Shown here piece after piece: positions 20,392 through 31,561 of a DNA stretch of 48,822 nucleotides; within the stretch, counting starts at the first letter, position 1; every line of letters begins with the position of its first letter. Source of the stretch: an uncultured Gammaproteobacteria bacterium (GTDB lineage: Bacteria; Pseudomonadota; Gammaproteobacteria; PS1; Pseudothioglobaceae); NCBI GenBank assembly GCA_913054335.1, contig CAJXHL010000004.1, positions 1 through 48,822 of the forward strand, read 5' to 3'. The notes under the pieces are model-generated. The model was not told where the DNA came from. It was given only the letters and a program-made list of their open reading frames with translations, and did no database searches. The translations under genes and the position numbers were made by a program.

Positions 20392-22950
20392 TTAAGAAAA
20401 AGCAATTTCATTATTGACGACTTTTGCGTTAATAGTTGAGCCAGAAGTGTATTCACCCGCAAGTATTTTTTGAGACAGCGGATTTTCAAGCAGTTGCTGG
20501 ATTGTTCTTTTAAGCGGTCTTGCGCCAAAAGCAGGGTCATATCCGCGCTCTACAATCAAATCCATCACGCCCTCATTCATCTCGAGTGATAAACCCAAGT
20601 TGGATAATCTGTCGCGAAGTTGATCAATTTGTAGCACTGCAATAGCTTTGATTTGTGGTTTTCCAAGGTTGTCGAAAATGACAATTTCATCAATACGATT
20701 AACAAATTCCGGTCTGAAATGTTCGCTCACCAGTTGCGTTAATTCGCTCTGCAGGTCTTTTCCAGGGTTTTCTTGGATGAGATTTGAACCCAAGTTTGAT
20801 GTCATGATAATTACGGTGTTTTTGAAATCAACCGTGCGACCTTGACCATCGGTAAGGCGACCATCGTCTAGCACTTGCAACAAAACATTAAAAACATCGG
20901 GATGCGCTTTTTCCACTTCATCTAAGAGTACGATTGAATAAGGTTTGCGACGCACGGCTTCAGTAAGAACACCGCCTTGTTCATAGCCGACATAACCTGG
21001 AGGTGCGCCAATCAGTCGTGCGACAGAGTGTTTTTCCATAAATTCACTCATGTCGATGCGTACAATGGCTTGTTCAGTATCAAATAGAAATTCAGCAAGT
21101 GCTTTGGTTAATTCAGTTTTACCAACACCTGTTGGTCCCATAAAAAGAAAAGAGCCGTCAGGTCGACTAGGGTCAGACAAACCTGCACGAGCACGACGCA
21201 CACCATCCGAGATAACTTCAACAGCTTTCTCTTGACCAATCAAACGTTGGTGAAGGATGGCTTCCATTTGCAGCAGTTTGTCTTTTTCGCCAGCCATCAT
21301 TTTGTCAACGGGAATGCCTGTCCAGCGTGCAACGATATCGGCAATTTCGTCTTCAGTCACTTTATTTCTTAGTAAGGTCATGTCTTCATTTCCGGCATTT
21401 TCAGCCGTGGTGATTTTCTTCTCCAGTTCAGGAATTACCCCATATTGAAGTTCACTCATTTTGGCTAAATCGTTGTTGCGTTGCGCGACCTCATAATTCG
21501 CTTTGGCTTGCTCCAACTCTTCTTTTAGGTGATGCGCACCCTGAACCAGTGATTTTTCTTTTTTCCACACCTCTTCCAAGTCGGCGTATTCTTTTTCAAG
21601 TGTTTTAATGTGAATCTCAAGCTCTTTAAATCTTTCTTTAGAGGCTTTGTCTTTTTCTTTTTTCAGCGCCATGCGTTCGATTTTAAGTTGCACAAGCTTA
21701 CGATCCAGCTTGTCCATTGACTCGGGTTTGGAGTCAATTTCCATGCGTATTTGTGAGGCGGCCTCATCGATCAAATCAATCGCTTTATCGGGTAACTGTC
21801 TGTCGGTAATATAGCGCTGAGAGAGTTTTGTAGCGGCAATAATTGCTGGGTCGGTAATCTCTACACCATGATGCACTTCGTATTTTTCTTTAAGACCACG
21901 CAGGATAGCGATGGTATCTTCTTCACTGGGCTCATCCACCAATACTTTTTGAAAGCGACGCTCCAAGGCCGAATCTTTTTCAATGTATTGACGGTATTCG
22001 TCCAATGTCGTTGCGCCCACACAGTGAAGATCACCACGCGCTAGGGCTGGCTTTAACATATTTCCGGCATCCATCGCGCCGTCAGTCTTGCCTGCACCGA
22101 CCACGGTATGCAGTTCGTCAATAAAGAGAATCACTTGCCCTTGCTCAGCTTCCAGCTCTTTTAAAACAGCCTTTAGACGCTCTTCGAATTCGCCACGATA
22201 CTTAGCACCGGCAACAAGTGCTGCCATATCGAGTGATAAAACACGTTTGCCTTTAACGCCTTCAGGTACTTCACCGTTGATGATACGTTGCGCTAAACCT
22301 TCAACAATCGCTGTTTTACCAACACCTGGCTCACCAATTAGTACCGGGTTGTTTTTCGTGCGACGTTGCAATACCTGGATAGCGCGACGGATTTCAGAGT
22401 CACGGCCAATGACAGGGTCCAGCTTGCCGTCAATAGCGCTTTGGGTTAAGTCTACGGTGTATTTTTCTAAAGCTTGTCTTTGTGTTTCGGCATTTTGTTC
22501 GTTCACGGCCTGTCCTCCTCTGAGTTTTTCAATGGCTTGTGTAATTTGTGTTTTGTTAGCGCCGGAATCCTTTAAAAGTTGGGCGGTTTTATCGGTTGAC
22601 TCAAGTAGCGCAAGTAGAAATAATTCAGTCGATAGGTAAGTATCGCCTTTTTCACCGGCTAATTTATCTGTTTGATTCAATAGTCGAATTAAGTTTTGCG
22701 AGGGAATTACATCACCATTAGGGTTGGTGATTGTTGCCAGTTGATCCAACGCCTTAGAAATGCTGCTTGCAAGATGAGGGATATTTGTGCCCGATTGATT
22801 AAGGATCTGGGCAACAGCGCCACTCGAGTCATCGATCATGATTTTTAACAAGTGTAGTGGCTCAAACACACTATTATCGCTTCTCACTGCAAGGGATTGT
22901 GCGCTGGCTAGATATTGTTGAAATTGACTGGTTAACTTATTAATATCCAT
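20392..22950 (-). CDS. clpB: ATP-dependent disaggregase ClpB
   Basis: 852 aa; two Walker A motifs ([16 protein letters not shown]), M-domain coiled coil, Clp_N domain. Confidence 0.98.
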   Translation of the reverse strand: MDINKLTSQFQQYLASAQSLAVRSDNSVFEPLHLLKIMIDDSSGAVAQILNQSGTNIPHLASSISKALDQLATITNPNGDVIPSQNLIRLLNQTDKLAGEKGDTYLSTELFLLALLESTDKTAQLLKDSGANKTQITQAIEKLRGGQAVNEQNAETQRQALEKYTVDLTQSAIDGKLDPVIGRDSEIRRAIQVLQRRTKNNPVLIGEPGVGKTAIVEGLAQRIINGEVPEGVKGKRVLSLDMAALVAGAKYRGEFEERLKAVLKELEAEQGQVILFIDELHTVVGAGKTDGAMDAGNMLKPALARGDLHCVGATTLDEYRQYIEKDSALERRFQKVLVDEPSEEDTIAILRGLKEKYEVHHGVEITDPAIIAATKLSQRYITDRQLPDKAIDLIDEAASQIRMEIDSKPESMDKLDRKLVQLKIERMALKKEKDKASKERFKELEIHIKTLEKEYADLEEVWKKEKSLVQGAHHLKEELEQAKANYEVAQRNNDLAKMSELQYGVIPELEKKITTAENAGNEDMTLLRNKVTEDEIADIVARWTGIPVDKMMAGEKDKLLQMEAILHQRLIGQEKAVEVISDGVRRARAGLSDPSRPDGSFLFMGPTGVGKTELTKALAEFLFDTEQAIVRIDMSEFMEKHSVARLIGAPPGYVGYEQGGVLTEAVRRKPYSIVLLDEVEKAHPDVFNVLLQVLDDGRLTDGQGRTVDFKNTVIIMTSNLGSNLIQENPGKDLQSELTQLVSEHFRPEFVNRIDEIVIFDNLGKPQIKAIAVLQIDQLRDRLSNLGLSLEMNEGVMDLIVERGYDPAFGARPLKRTIQQLLENPLSQKILAGEYTSGSTINAKVVNNEIAFS

Positions 22951-22989
22951 TGTTTATAATCGTTATCTATGGTGTTCAATATCCTTTAT

Positions 22990-23015
22990 TTATGGGATGA
23001 TTGGCTTTTTTCAAG
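22990..23015 (-). promoter_or_regulatory. Sigma-32 (RpoH) type heat-shock promoter of clpB
   Basis: Minus strand CTTGAAA-N12-CCCATAA; agrees with the CTTGAAA...CCCCATNT consensus; 5' of clpB. Confidence 0.65.
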
Positions 23016-23036
23016 TAACAAGCTCACAAGTCACCA

Positions 23037-23498
23037 ATGAGTAGCACACTGAATATCGTATTATTTGAGCCAGAAATTCCCAACAATACTGGCAGTATTA
23101 TTCGTCTGTGTGCCAATATGGGGGCAACGCTGCATTTGATTAAGCCCTACGGCTTTGAGATGACGGATAAGCGTCTGCGTAGGGCGGGGTTGGACTACAA
23201 AGATCTAATGTGTATGGCAGAGTACGATGATTTTGATGATTATCTTGATAAAGCCAACCCATCTCGTATTTTTGTCGTCAGTTCAAAGGTGAGCACAAAT
23301 TACGCCGAAGTGAGTTATCAAAAAGGGGATTCTTTTCTCTTTGGAAGAGAGACCAGTGGCTTGCCGGATGTAATTCGCAATCAATTTGAAGGAATTACTT
23401 TGCCAATGCAAGAGAATTCTCGTAGTTTGAATTTGGCAAATTGTGCCTCGATTGTGGCGTATGAGGCTTGGCGTCAGCTTAATTTTTGTAAGCTGTAA
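23037..23498 (+). CDS. trmL: tRNA (cytidine(34)-2'-O)-methyltransferase
   Basis: 153 aa SPOUT protein; [50 protein letters not shown]. Confidence 0.95.
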   Translation: MSSTLNIVLFEPEIPNNTGSIIRLCANMGATLHLIKPYGFEMTDKRLRRAGLDYKDLMCMAEYDDFDDYLDKANPSRIFVVSSKVSTNYAEVSYQKGDSFLFGRETSGLPDVIRNQFEGITLPMQENSRSLNLANCASIVAYEAWRQLNFCKL

Positions 23499-24403
23499 GC
23501 GTTATTAAAGTCTTTTATCAAGGCTACTTTTTTTCCAGAAAGTTGAACCTTTTTCAGTAGTAGAGATCCTTGTCCTGTGGCCACTTCACATAAGCCTTTT
23601 TCAAGGTTAATTATTTCTCCGGGTTGTTTGTTGTGATTGGAATCAACAACATCGGCCTCAAGGATACGTAGCGTTTTATCCTCAAATTGCAGACCTTGCG
23701 CTTGGCACTGCGCAATAGGGTAAGGGTTAAAAGCACGAATCATGCGGTTTATCTCAACAGCGCTTTGACTCCAATCAATCCAAGCTTCTTGTTTGTTTAG
23801 TTTTTGCGCATAAGTGATACCGTCAGACTCTTGCGGCATAGGGGTTAAATCGCCTAAATTATTAAGCGCCTCTAGAATGCTCTGAGCGCCTATTGTTGCC
23901 AGTTTATCGTGCAGAGATTTGGCAGTATCGGTTGGCAAAATAGCGCACTTCTTCTCAAGCAGCACGTCACCTGTATCCAGTACCTCATTCATTTGCATGA
24001 TGGCCACACCTGTCTCGCTATCACCTGCAAGAATGGCTCTTTGAATGGGTGCCGCTCCACGCCAACGTGGCAACAATGAGGCATGAATGTTTAGGCAACC
24101 AAACTTTGGTGTTTCAAGCGCTGCCTTTGGCAAAATTTGGCCGTAGGCAACCACCACCATAACGTTGGCATTGTGTTCGGCAAACTCAGTCTGTGTTTCT
24201 GAGTCGCGGAAACTTTGAGGCTGAAAGACGGGCAGGCTGTGCTCTTGTGCATAAATCTTAACAGGGCAAGCACTCACCACTTTGCCACGACCTTTTGGTC
24301 GATCGGGTTGGCAATAGACAGCGACAATTTCATGCATGGACTTGTTGAGAGCGTCAAGCGTCTCAACGGAAAAATCGGGTGTGCCGGCAAAAATGATTTT
24401 CAA
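23474..24403 (-). CDS. fmt: Methionyl-tRNA formyltransferase
   Basis: 309 aa; [46 protein letters not shown]. Confidence 0.97.
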   Translation of the reverse strand: MKIIFAGTPDFSVETLDALNKSMHEIVAVYCQPDRPKGRGKVVSACPVKIYAQEHSLPVFQPQSFRDSETQTEFAEHNANVMVVVAYGQILPKAALETPKFGCLNIHASLLPRWRGAAPIQRAILAGDSETGVAIMQMNEVLDTGDVLLEKKCAILPTDTAKSLHDKLATIGAQSILEALNNLGDLTPMPQESDGITYAQKLNKQEAWIDWSQSAVEINRMIRAFNPYPIAQCQAQGLQFEDKTLRILEADVVDSNHNKQPGEIINLEKGLCEVATGQGSLLLKKVQLSGKKVALIKDFNNAYSLQKLS

Positions 24404-25797
24404 GAAGAGGCGCCCTTGAGTAAATTACGTGCCGCCTTGATTGCCAGAGAAACTTGTTCTGGTGCCGTGCCGCCTAAGTGGTTACGAGCATTAAGTGAGC
24501 CTTCTAGCGAGATAAAATCAAAAATATCCGACTCAATAGTGCTATCGAATGATTGCAACTCATCTAGGCTGAGTTCACTCAAGTCTTTAGCTTGGGTGAT
24601 GGCATAAGCAACGGTATTGCCAACCACATCGTGGGCATCTCGAAATGGCATGCCTTTTTTTACGAGATAGTCTGCCAAATCTGTCGCTGTGGTATAACCT
24701 TTCAAGGTGGAGCTGCGCATGGTCTCGGTATTGGCCTTGATGGTTGGCACCATGTCGGCAAAGACACGCAAGCAAGCTTGTAGTGTTTCTACGGTATCAA
24801 ACAACGGCTCTTTGTCTTCTTGGTTGTCTTTGTTATAAGCCAACGGTTGACCTTTCATCAAAGTTAACAATGCAATTAAGTTGCCATTAACACGCCCTGT
24901 CTTGCCACGAACCAATTCAGGCACGTCGGGGTTTTTCTTTTGCGGCATGATGGACGAGCCGGTACAGAAGCTATCTGGCAAAGTGACAAAATTAAACTGT
25001 GCGCTCGACCAAAGAATCAATTCCTCTGAAAAACGCGATAAGTGCATCATAATCAAACTGGCGTTAGCACAGAACTCAATAGCAAAATCACGATCACTGA
25101 CGGCGTCAATGGAGTTGGCGCAAATACGCTCAAAACCCAAAAGTTCTGCTGTGCGCTCACGATTAATCGGATAGCTTGTGCCAGCAAGAGCAGCTGCACC
25201 AAGTGGCATAGTGTTAATGCGTTTATAGCTGTCTTCTAGACGCTCATAGTCACGCTTAAACATTTCAAAATACGCCAACAAGTGATGTCCGAAACTGATT
25301 GGCTGAGCAGCTTGAAGATGAGTAAACCCAGGCATAATTGTGAATTTTTCACCCTCGGCAAGATCTAGAAGTGCATTTAATAGACGCAATATTTCCTCAG
25401 TGATTGTTTGTACTTGATCACGCAAATAAAGCCGTATATCGGTTGCTACTTGGTCATTACGAGAGCGTCCTGTATGAAGTTTTTTACCCGGCAAGCCGCA
25501 AATCTCAGTAAGGCGTGCTTCAATATTCATGTGCACGTCTTCTAAATCAATTGACCATTCGAATTGCCCTTTGCTGATTTCGTCTTTAATGGTTGCAAGT
25601 CCACCTAGAATTTGTTTTAACTCGTCTTTAGTCAGCACACCAATTTCACTCAGCATTGTTGCGTGAGCTTCGGAGCCCTGAATGTCATAAAAGGCCAGCA
25701 CTTTATCGAAAGTAACAGAGGCGCCAAATATTTTTACAAATTCGTCGGTTGGCTCGTTAAATCGACCACCCCAAAGGTGATTTGTTTTAGAGGTCAT
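24400..25797 (-). CDS. argH: Argininosuccinate lyase
   Basis: 465 aa; [42 protein letters not shown]. Confidence 0.98.
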   Translation of the reverse strand: MTSKTNHLWGGRFNEPTDEFVKIFGASVTFDKVLAFYDIQGSEAHATMLSEIGVLTKDELKQILGGLATIKDEISKGQFEWSIDLEDVHMNIEARLTEICGLPGKKLHTGRSRNDQVATDIRLYLRDQVQTITEEILRLLNALLDLAEGEKFTIMPGFTHLQAAQPISFGHHLLAYFEMFKRDYERLEDSYKRINTMPLGAAALAGTSYPINRERTAELLGFERICANSIDAVSDRDFAIEFCANASLIMMHLSRFSEELILWSSAQFNFVTLPDSFCTGSSIMPQKKNPDVPELVRGKTGRVNGNLIALLTLMKGQPLAYNKDNQEDKEPLFDTVETLQACLRVFADMVPTIKANTETMRSSTLKGYTTATDLADYLVKKGMPFRDAHDVVGNTVAYAITQAKDLSELSLDELQSFDSTIESDIFDFISLEGSLNARNHLGGTAPEQVSLAIKAARNLLKGASS

Positions 25798-25950
25798 TTT
25801 CTTGTTAATATATTGATTAATAGTAATGCTATTAAAGCTTGTGCGTTAATTATCCCTTTTATTCAAAGGTCTCGAGTCAAATAATTGAAATTCTTCATTA
25901 TCACTGTCGATGAGCAACATGAGGAGCCAGTACGCGATAAAATAATTGGA

Positions 25951-26868
25951 ATGAAACAAATACTTAAAATTGCCACCAGAAAAAGCCCTTTAGCTCTGTG
26001 GCAGGCAGAGTTTGTAAAGTCAGAGTTGTTGCTTTTACACCCTAATCTTGAAATCGAGTTGATTAAGATGACAACTCAGGGTGATCAAATTCTTAATTCG
26101 CCTTTGTCAAAAGTTGGCGGAAAAGGCTTGTTTATTAGAGAGCTTGAAGTGGGGATGCTGGAAGGGCGAGCTGATATTGCGGTGCATTCCATGAAAGATC
26201 TGCCTTATGCTATGCCCAAGGAGTTTGAACTGGGCGTAGTGATGGCCAGAGAAAATCCTTTCGATGCTTTTGTATCCAATCATTATAATCATTTAACCGA
26301 TCTTCCACAGGGTGCACGAGTTGGCTCTTGCAGCAGGAGAAGAGTTGTACAAATCAAAGCGATTAGGCCCGATTTGGAAATTCTGGATCTAAGGGGTAAT
26401 GTCAACACACGTCTAAGAAAACTCGATGATGGTGAGTATGATGCGATTATTTTGGCTTGTGCGGGCCTTATAAGGCTTGGTTTTGAGAGTAGAATTAAGC
26501 ACCCCTTGGATGGTGATACTTCTTTACCAGCCGTTGGTCAAGGCGCTCTTGGTATTGAGATTAGAAAGGGCGACATTGAAATCAAAGAGCTTATTCAGGG
26601 CTTGATTGACCAAGATACAATGACAGCGGTATTGGCTGAGAGGGCGATGAATGCGACATTGGAGGGCGGATGCTCGGTACCGATTGCAGGCTATGCGACG
26701 ATTGATGGAGAGGTGTTGACACTTAAGGGCTTGGTTGGCAATGTCAGCTCTGGAGAAATAATAACAGAAGAATGTGTTGGTTCTGTTTCTGAGCCTGAAG
26801 CTTTGGGGCAATTGGTGGCCAATAATCTGATTGCCAAGGGCGCTAAAACATTATTACTTGAGGAGTAA
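25951..26868 (+). CDS. hemC: Porphobilinogen deaminase (hydroxymethylbilane synthase)
   Basis: IATRKSPLALWQAEFVK, GGKGLFIRELE, AVHSMKDLP, EGGCSVPIAGYA. ATG 25951 fits better than the ORF start 25885. Confidence 0.96.
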   Translation: MKQILKIATRKSPLALWQAEFVKSELLLLHPNLEIELIKMTTQGDQILNSPLSKVGGKGLFIRELEVGMLEGRADIAVHSMKDLPYAMPKEFELGVVMARENPFDAFVSNHYNHLTDLPQGARVGSCSRRRVVQIKAIRPDLEILDLRGNVNTRLRKLDDGEYDAIILACAGLIRLGFESRIKHPLDGDTSLPAVGQGALGIEIRKGDIEIKELIQGLIDQDTMTAVLAERAMNATLEGGCSVPIAGYATIDGEVLTLKGLVGNVSSGEIITEECVGSVSEPEALGQLVANNLIAKGAKTLLLEE

Positions 26869-26872
26869 CACG

Positions 26873-27163
26873 ATGACATTAACAAGCGACGAAATTAACA
26901 CTGCAATACAGGATTTGGATGGATGGCAAATCGTTGACGGCTATCTCTCTAAAGAATTTACATTTAAAGGTTTTATCCAGGCTTTTGGCTTCATGACTCA
27001 AATGGCTATTCACGCACAGGTAATGAAGCATCATCCAGAATGGTCTAATGTATACAACAAAGTTAAGATTAATTTAATCACTCACGATGAGGGTGGCATT
27101 ACGGAGCTAGACATTCGTTTTGCAGAAAAAGCAGAGCGTATTTACATGGATATGGGGTTATGA
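26873..27163 (+). CDS. 4a-hydroxytetrahydrobiopterin dehydratase (pterin-4a-carbinolamine dehydratase)
   Basis: MTLTSDEINTAIQDLDGWQ...HHPEWSNVYNKVKINLITHDEGGIT. Confidence 0.92.
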   Translation: MTLTSDEINTAIQDLDGWQIVDGYLSKEFTFKGFIQAFGFMTQMAIHAQVMKHHPEWSNVYNKVKINLITHDEGGITELDIRFAEKAERIYMDMGL

Positions 27164-28173
27164 GTAACTCTAACGACAAATTAAAACTACAAGCAATCGC
27201 ATTCAATGGTACTGAATTTTTTGTTTGTGAAAAGCCTATGCCCGAAGCTAGCGGTCGAGATTTGCTGGTCGAAATTAAGGCGATTTCTATCAACCCGATT
27301 GATAGCAAGGTCAAACATATGGTAGGCGGCAGTGCAGAAAAACCCCTGATTTTGGGTTTTGATGGTTGTGGTATTGTTAAATCTATTGGCGAGAAGGTAA
27401 GTCTTTTTAAACCAGGCGATGAAGTTTACTATGTAGGTGACATGTCACGTGATGGCTCGAATGCCAATTATCAATTGATGGATGAAAGAATTGTTGGCCA
27501 TAAGCCTGATTCCCTCAGTTTCGCAGAAGCTGCGGCGATGCCTCTAACCACTGTAACTGCTTGGGAGTCATTATTTCATCGCTTGCGTATCGGCAATGAA
27601 GACACGGGTAAAACGATTTTGTTGATTGGTGCCGCAGGAGGTGTTGGCTCTATCGCCATACAGCTGGCTAAACAAGTCGGTAAATTAAAGGTGATTGCCA
27701 CCGCATCAAGGTCAGAAAGTAAGGCCTGGTGTGAAAAAATGGGTGCCGATGTCGTGCTTGAGCATCATAATCTGTCCGCACAGTTTGCCCAGAAAAAACT
27801 GGATGCACCGGATTTTATATTGTGCATGGGCGTACCCGATGACTATTTGGGGGAGATGATAGAAATCATTGCACCACAAGGTTCTATTTGTTTACTGGCG
27901 AACGCCAATAAACCCTTTGATTTAAACCTTTTAAAGCCCAAAAGCATACACTTGGTTTGGGAGATGATGTTCACTCGTTCAAAATTTGAGACCAAAGATA
28001 TGGGCGAACAAGGAAAGATACTCAACACTCTCTCTGGGCTTATCGATGACAATAAGATCTGCTGCCCTGTAACGCGTCAATTAAACCCCATTAATGTAGC
28101 GAATATTACTGAAGCTCATAATACAATTGAGGCGGGCTCTATGATTGGAAAACTAACCCTCTTTAACGATTAG
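27160..28173 (+). CDS. Zinc-type alcohol dehydrogenase-like / quinone oxidoreductase (MDR superfamily)
   Basis: 337 aa; GFDGCGIVKSIGEKV, LLIGAAGGVGSIAIQLAKQ; 4-nt overlap with the dehydratase gene. Confidence 0.9.
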   Translation: MSNSNDKLKLQAIAFNGTEFFVCEKPMPEASGRDLLVEIKAISINPIDSKVKHMVGGSAEKPLILGFDGCGIVKSIGEKVSLFKPGDEVYYVGDMSRDGSNANYQLMDERIVGHKPDSLSFAEAAAMPLTTVTAWESLFHRLRIGNEDTGKTILLIGAAGGVGSIAIQLAKQVGKLKVIATASRSESKAWCEKMGADVVLEHHNLSAQFAQKKLDAPDFILCMGVPDDYLGEMIEIIAPQGSICLLANANKPFDLNLLKPKSIHLVWEMMFTRSKFETKDMGEQGKILNTLSGLIDDNKICCPVTRQLNPINVANITEAHNTIEAGSMIGKLTLFND

Positions 28174-28184
28174 AGCGCAAACGT

Positions 28185-29138
28185 CTAATCAAATAATGCG
28201 TCCACAAACTCCCTGCTCTTAAATGGTCGTAGGTCGTCAATACCCTCACCTACACCAATGTAGCGAATAGGTAAATTGAGCGCGTCAGAAATGGCAAATA
28301 GCACGCCGCCTTTTGCGGTGCCATCGAGCTTGGTGACGCTAATGCCTGATAATTCAATTGTTTTGTTAAACTCATGAGCTTGTTGAATAGCGTTTTGTCC
28401 AGAACCGCCATCGATAACCAGCATAGTCTCATGCGGTGCATCCTCATGGTGTTTTTTTAGAACACGTTTGATTTTTTTTAGTTCCTGCATCAAATTGTCT
28501 TGCGTGTGCAGTCGCCCGGCAGTATCTGCAATTAAAATATCGATGTTTTTAGCGCATGCTGATTGATAGGCATCGTAAACAACAGAGGCCGAATCAGCGC
28601 CTGTTTTTTGTGCAACCACAGGGATATTGTTACGCTCTCCCCAAACTTTGAGCTGTTCAACAGCCGCCGCTCTAAAAGTGTCACCAGCCGCCAGCATGAC
28701 AGACTTGCCTTGGTTTTGGAAAGACTTGGCCAATTTGCCAATGGTGGTGGTTTTGCCGGCACCATTAACACCAACCACAAGGATAACAAAAGTCGTGTCA
28801 CTTTCAGTGACTAATTGACTGTCCACGACAAGCAGTGATTCAAGTTCATCCTTGAGAAGTTGGTAAAGACTGTCTTCGTCTTTCAGTGTTTTTCGTGAGG
28901 CTTTTTTACGGATGGACTCCAGCACTTTATCGGTGGTATCAATGCCAATATCAGCGCCAATGAGCAACATTTCAAGCTCATCCAAAAGGCCATCATCAAT
29001 TTGTTTTTTGCCAAGTAAAATCGAAGCTAGACCGTCGCCAAGACGATGTCTGGATTTAAACAGTCGATCTCTCAAAGAGGTCTTTTGATTGGGCGCTTGT
29101 TCTTCTGAATTTTGATTTTTTTTGAAAAAACCTAGCAT
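28185..29138 (-). CDS. ftsY: Signal recognition particle receptor FtsY
   Basis: 317 aa; GVNGAGKTTTIGKLAK, AAGDTFRAAAVEQL, ADTAGRLHTQDNLM, GTAKGGVLFAI. Confidence 0.98.
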   Translation of the reverse strand: MLGFFKKNQNSEEQAPNQKTSLRDRLFKSRHRLGDGLASILLGKKQIDDGLLDELEMLLIGADIGIDTTDKVLESIRKKASRKTLKDEDSLYQLLKDELESLLVVDSQLVTESDTTFVILVVGVNGAGKTTTIGKLAKSFQNQGKSVMLAAGDTFRAAAVEQLKVWGERNNIPVVAQKTGADSASVVYDAYQSACAKNIDILIADTAGRLHTQDNLMQELKKIKRVLKKHHEDAPHETMLVIDGGSGQNAIQQAHEFNKTIELSGISVTKLDGTAKGGVLFAISDALNLPIRYIGVGEGIDDLRPFKSREFVDALFD

Positions 29139-29357
29139 AATGATTTAAACAATTTCTAGTGATGTGATTTTACTATGCCCATCAACCCACATTGTTTAAT
29201 TAGTGCAGTTATTAAGGAATATATTTGATGATAACTAATAGGGTTTAGCCAGAGGTCTACATTTTGATATTACCCTTAATTGATGTGCTAAAGAGTGTGA
29301 AGATTTTCTTCTCGCTTAGATTGAAACGGTATGATGTCATTATTTGTAGGAGTTACT

Positions 29358-29783
29358 ATGCTTTGGGTCAAGGCCTTCCATATCATTAGTGTGATTACTT
29401 GGTTTGCGGCATTGTTTTATTTGCCACGTCTTTTTGTCTATCATTCTATGACAGATGACGAAATCAGCATTAAGCGCTTTAAAGTGATGGAGCGTCGACT
29501 CTATCAAGGCATTATGATGCCAAGCTTTATCATCACCACTTTACTAGGTTCTTGGATGCTATATGACTATGCATGGCAGGCATATTCCACCGTTCATTGG
29601 CTGCATATTAAGCTGATATTGGTACTGGTTCTTATTGCGTACCATTTTTATTGTGGACACTTAGTGCGAGTTTTTGCAGAAGATAAAAATACGCGTTCTG
29701 ATCGCTTTTATCGCTGGTTTAATGAGTTTCCTACTGTTTTGCTACTGGGCATAATAATCTTGGTTGTGGTGAAGCCTTTATAA
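29358..29783 (+). CDS. hemJ: Protoporphyrinogen IX oxidase HemJ-like membrane protein
   Basis: MLWVKAFHIISVITWFAALFYLPRLFVYH...ERRLY; GAG-containing RBS upstream of ATG 29358. Confidence 0.85.
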   Translation: MLWVKAFHIISVITWFAALFYLPRLFVYHSMTDDEISIKRFKVMERRLYQGIMMPSFIITTLLGSWMLYDYAWQAYSTVHWLHIKLILVLVLIAYHFYCGHLVRVFAEDKNTRSDRFYRWFNEFPTVLLLGIIILVVVKPL

Positions 29784-29821
29784 GTCATAATACGTCTAAT
29801 TTTTATCATCTTGAGGATTCA

Positions 29822-30481
29822 ATGAGCACAATTATTGATGATGTAAAAACCATGGGTTCTTATATTAATCGTAAGGTTGATACTGAATCTGTTGCCTCGT
29901 TTATGGGCAACGAACACATTATAAAACTCAACTTCACCTTTGATATCAAACTCATTCGTGAAGCATTGGATGAAATTAAAACAAAGTCTGAATTTAAAAC
30001 CGCTTGTTCAGGCTTCCATGCTTTGGCGATGACCAAAAGAAAAGGGCATTCCGTTGATGATGACCAAGATTTGGTGGGCCGGTACTACACCCGTGTGGAT
30101 GATTCTTACCAAGAGATTGCCAAAGACGAGTTGGTTGATGAGGCGGCGTTCAGTGAGTTGGTTGATGTATTTAAAGGTACTTATTTTGAGCATATTCATC
30201 AACAGCTTTCATCTCGTTACCCAATAGGTCGAGTTCGTATTCTCGAGAAGAGTAGTTTTAATTGCAACTCTTGGCACCGCGATCCTGAGCCACGCATTCA
30301 CATTCCAATTGTCACCAATCCAGGTGCCTTGTTTATTGTCAACCATCACTGCACACATTTACCTGCAGATGGTTCAGTGTATTTCACTGATACTCGGGGT
30401 TATCATACTGCGCTAAATGGCGGTGATCAGCCAAGAACTCACCTTGTGGCGGCATTAGCTTACCCAGAATATCAACCTTAA
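29822..30481 (+). CDS. Aspartyl/asparaginyl beta-hydroxylase-like Fe(II)/2OG oxygenase
   Basis: 219 aa; SWHRDPEPRIHIPIVTNPGALF...YHTALNGGDQPRTHLVAAL (HxD...H and R arrangement). Confidence 0.72.
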   Translation: MSTIIDDVKTMGSYINRKVDTESVASFMGNEHIIKLNFTFDIKLIREALDEIKTKSEFKTACSGFHALAMTKRKGHSVDDDQDLVGRYYTRVDDSYQEIAKDELVDEAAFSELVDVFKGTYFEHIHQQLSSRYPIGRVRILEKSSFNCNSWHRDPEPRIHIPIVTNPGALFIVNHHCTHLPADGSVYFTDTRGYHTALNGGDQPRTHLVAALAYPEYQP

Positions 30482-30483
30482 CC

Positions 30484-31551
30484 ATGACAAATCAATACGC
30501 CAAACTGAATATTTCAAAAAAAAAGTCGACAGATTATATTGACTTTAGGAGTGATACGGTCACCTTGCCAACCGAGGAGATGTTTCAAGCTATGGTGGGA
30601 GCGAAATTAGGTGATGATGTTTATGGCGAGGATAGAGAGGCCAACGAATTACAGGTTTATACTGCTGAGCTTTTAGGCAAAGAAGCTGCCCTGTTTTTCC
30701 CAACTGGCACACAAAGCAATCTCAGTGCAATTTTGTCGCACTGTCAGCGGGGTGATGAAGTGTTGATTGGTCGTGAATACCATACTAATGTGTATGAGGC
30801 GCATGGTGCTTCAGTTTTGGGTGGTGTTGGTATCTGCACGATTGATACCAATCATCGTGGTAGTGTCTGCGTTAAAGACATGCTCGCTCAAATTAAGGCC
30901 GACGATCCTCATTTCGGCATTACCAAATTACTTTGCTTGGAAAACACGGTTTCTGGTCGAGTACAACCCCAGGAAGAAATTAATGAATTATCGGATGCCG
31001 CACATGCACGTGGCCTCAAGGTGCATTTAGATGGTGCGCGATTATTTAATGCCCATATTCACTCAGGTTTGTCGCTAAAAGATTTATGTTATAGCCTAGA
31101 CAGTATTTCCATATGCCTCTCAAAAGGTTTAGGAGCGCCAGCAGGCTCTTTATTGGTTGGCGACATTGATACAATTAGAAAAGCAAAACGCCTGAGAAAA
31201 ATTTTAGGAGGAGGGATGCGCCAAGTGGGTGTTCTTGCGGCTTGTGGCATGTATGCGCTGCAGAATAATGTCACCAGATTGCAAAACGATCACGATAATG
31301 CTCGTAGATTAACGCAAGGGTTGTCAAAGTGCAAAGGCTTGCAAGTTGGGATTGACGAAGCACAAACAAATATGACGTTTTTCCATTGTCCACAAGAGCA
31401 CAGAGAAGGTATGCAAGCATTTTTGCTTGAGAATAATATATTGGTTCACTCTCTCTCATCAGCGTCTCGACTGGTATGTCACTTAGACATAACGAAAGCA
31501 GATGTCGACTTTACTGTTCAGGTTTTTCAGCACTATTTCAACAACAAGTAG
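30484..31551 (+). CDS. Low-specificity L-threonine aldolase family PLP enzyme
   Basis: 355 aa; DFRSDTVTLPTEEM, GDDVYGEDREANELQ, HLDGARLFNA, SISICLSKGLGAPAGSLLVGD. Confidence 0.92.
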   Translation: MTNQYAKLNISKKKSTDYIDFRSDTVTLPTEEMFQAMVGAKLGDDVYGEDREANELQVYTAELLGKEAALFFPTGTQSNLSAILSHCQRGDEVLIGREYHTNVYEAHGASVLGGVGICTIDTNHRGSVCVKDMLAQIKADDPHFGITKLLCLENTVSGRVQPQEEINELSDAAHARGLKVHLDGARLFNAHIHSGLSLKDLCYSLDSISICLSKGLGAPAGSLLVGDIDTIRKAKRLRKILGGGMRQVGVLAACGMYALQNNVTRLQNDHDNARRLTQGLSKCKGLQVGIDEAQTNMTFFHCPQEHREGMQAFLLENNILVHSLSSASRLVCHLDITKADVDFTVQVFQHYFNNK

Positions 31552-31561
31552 CTGCGTAGTT

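Noticed and set aside
22088-22639. 183-aa plus-strand ORF
   Set aside because: Antisense to clpB; composition typical of a shadow ORF with no recognisable motif.
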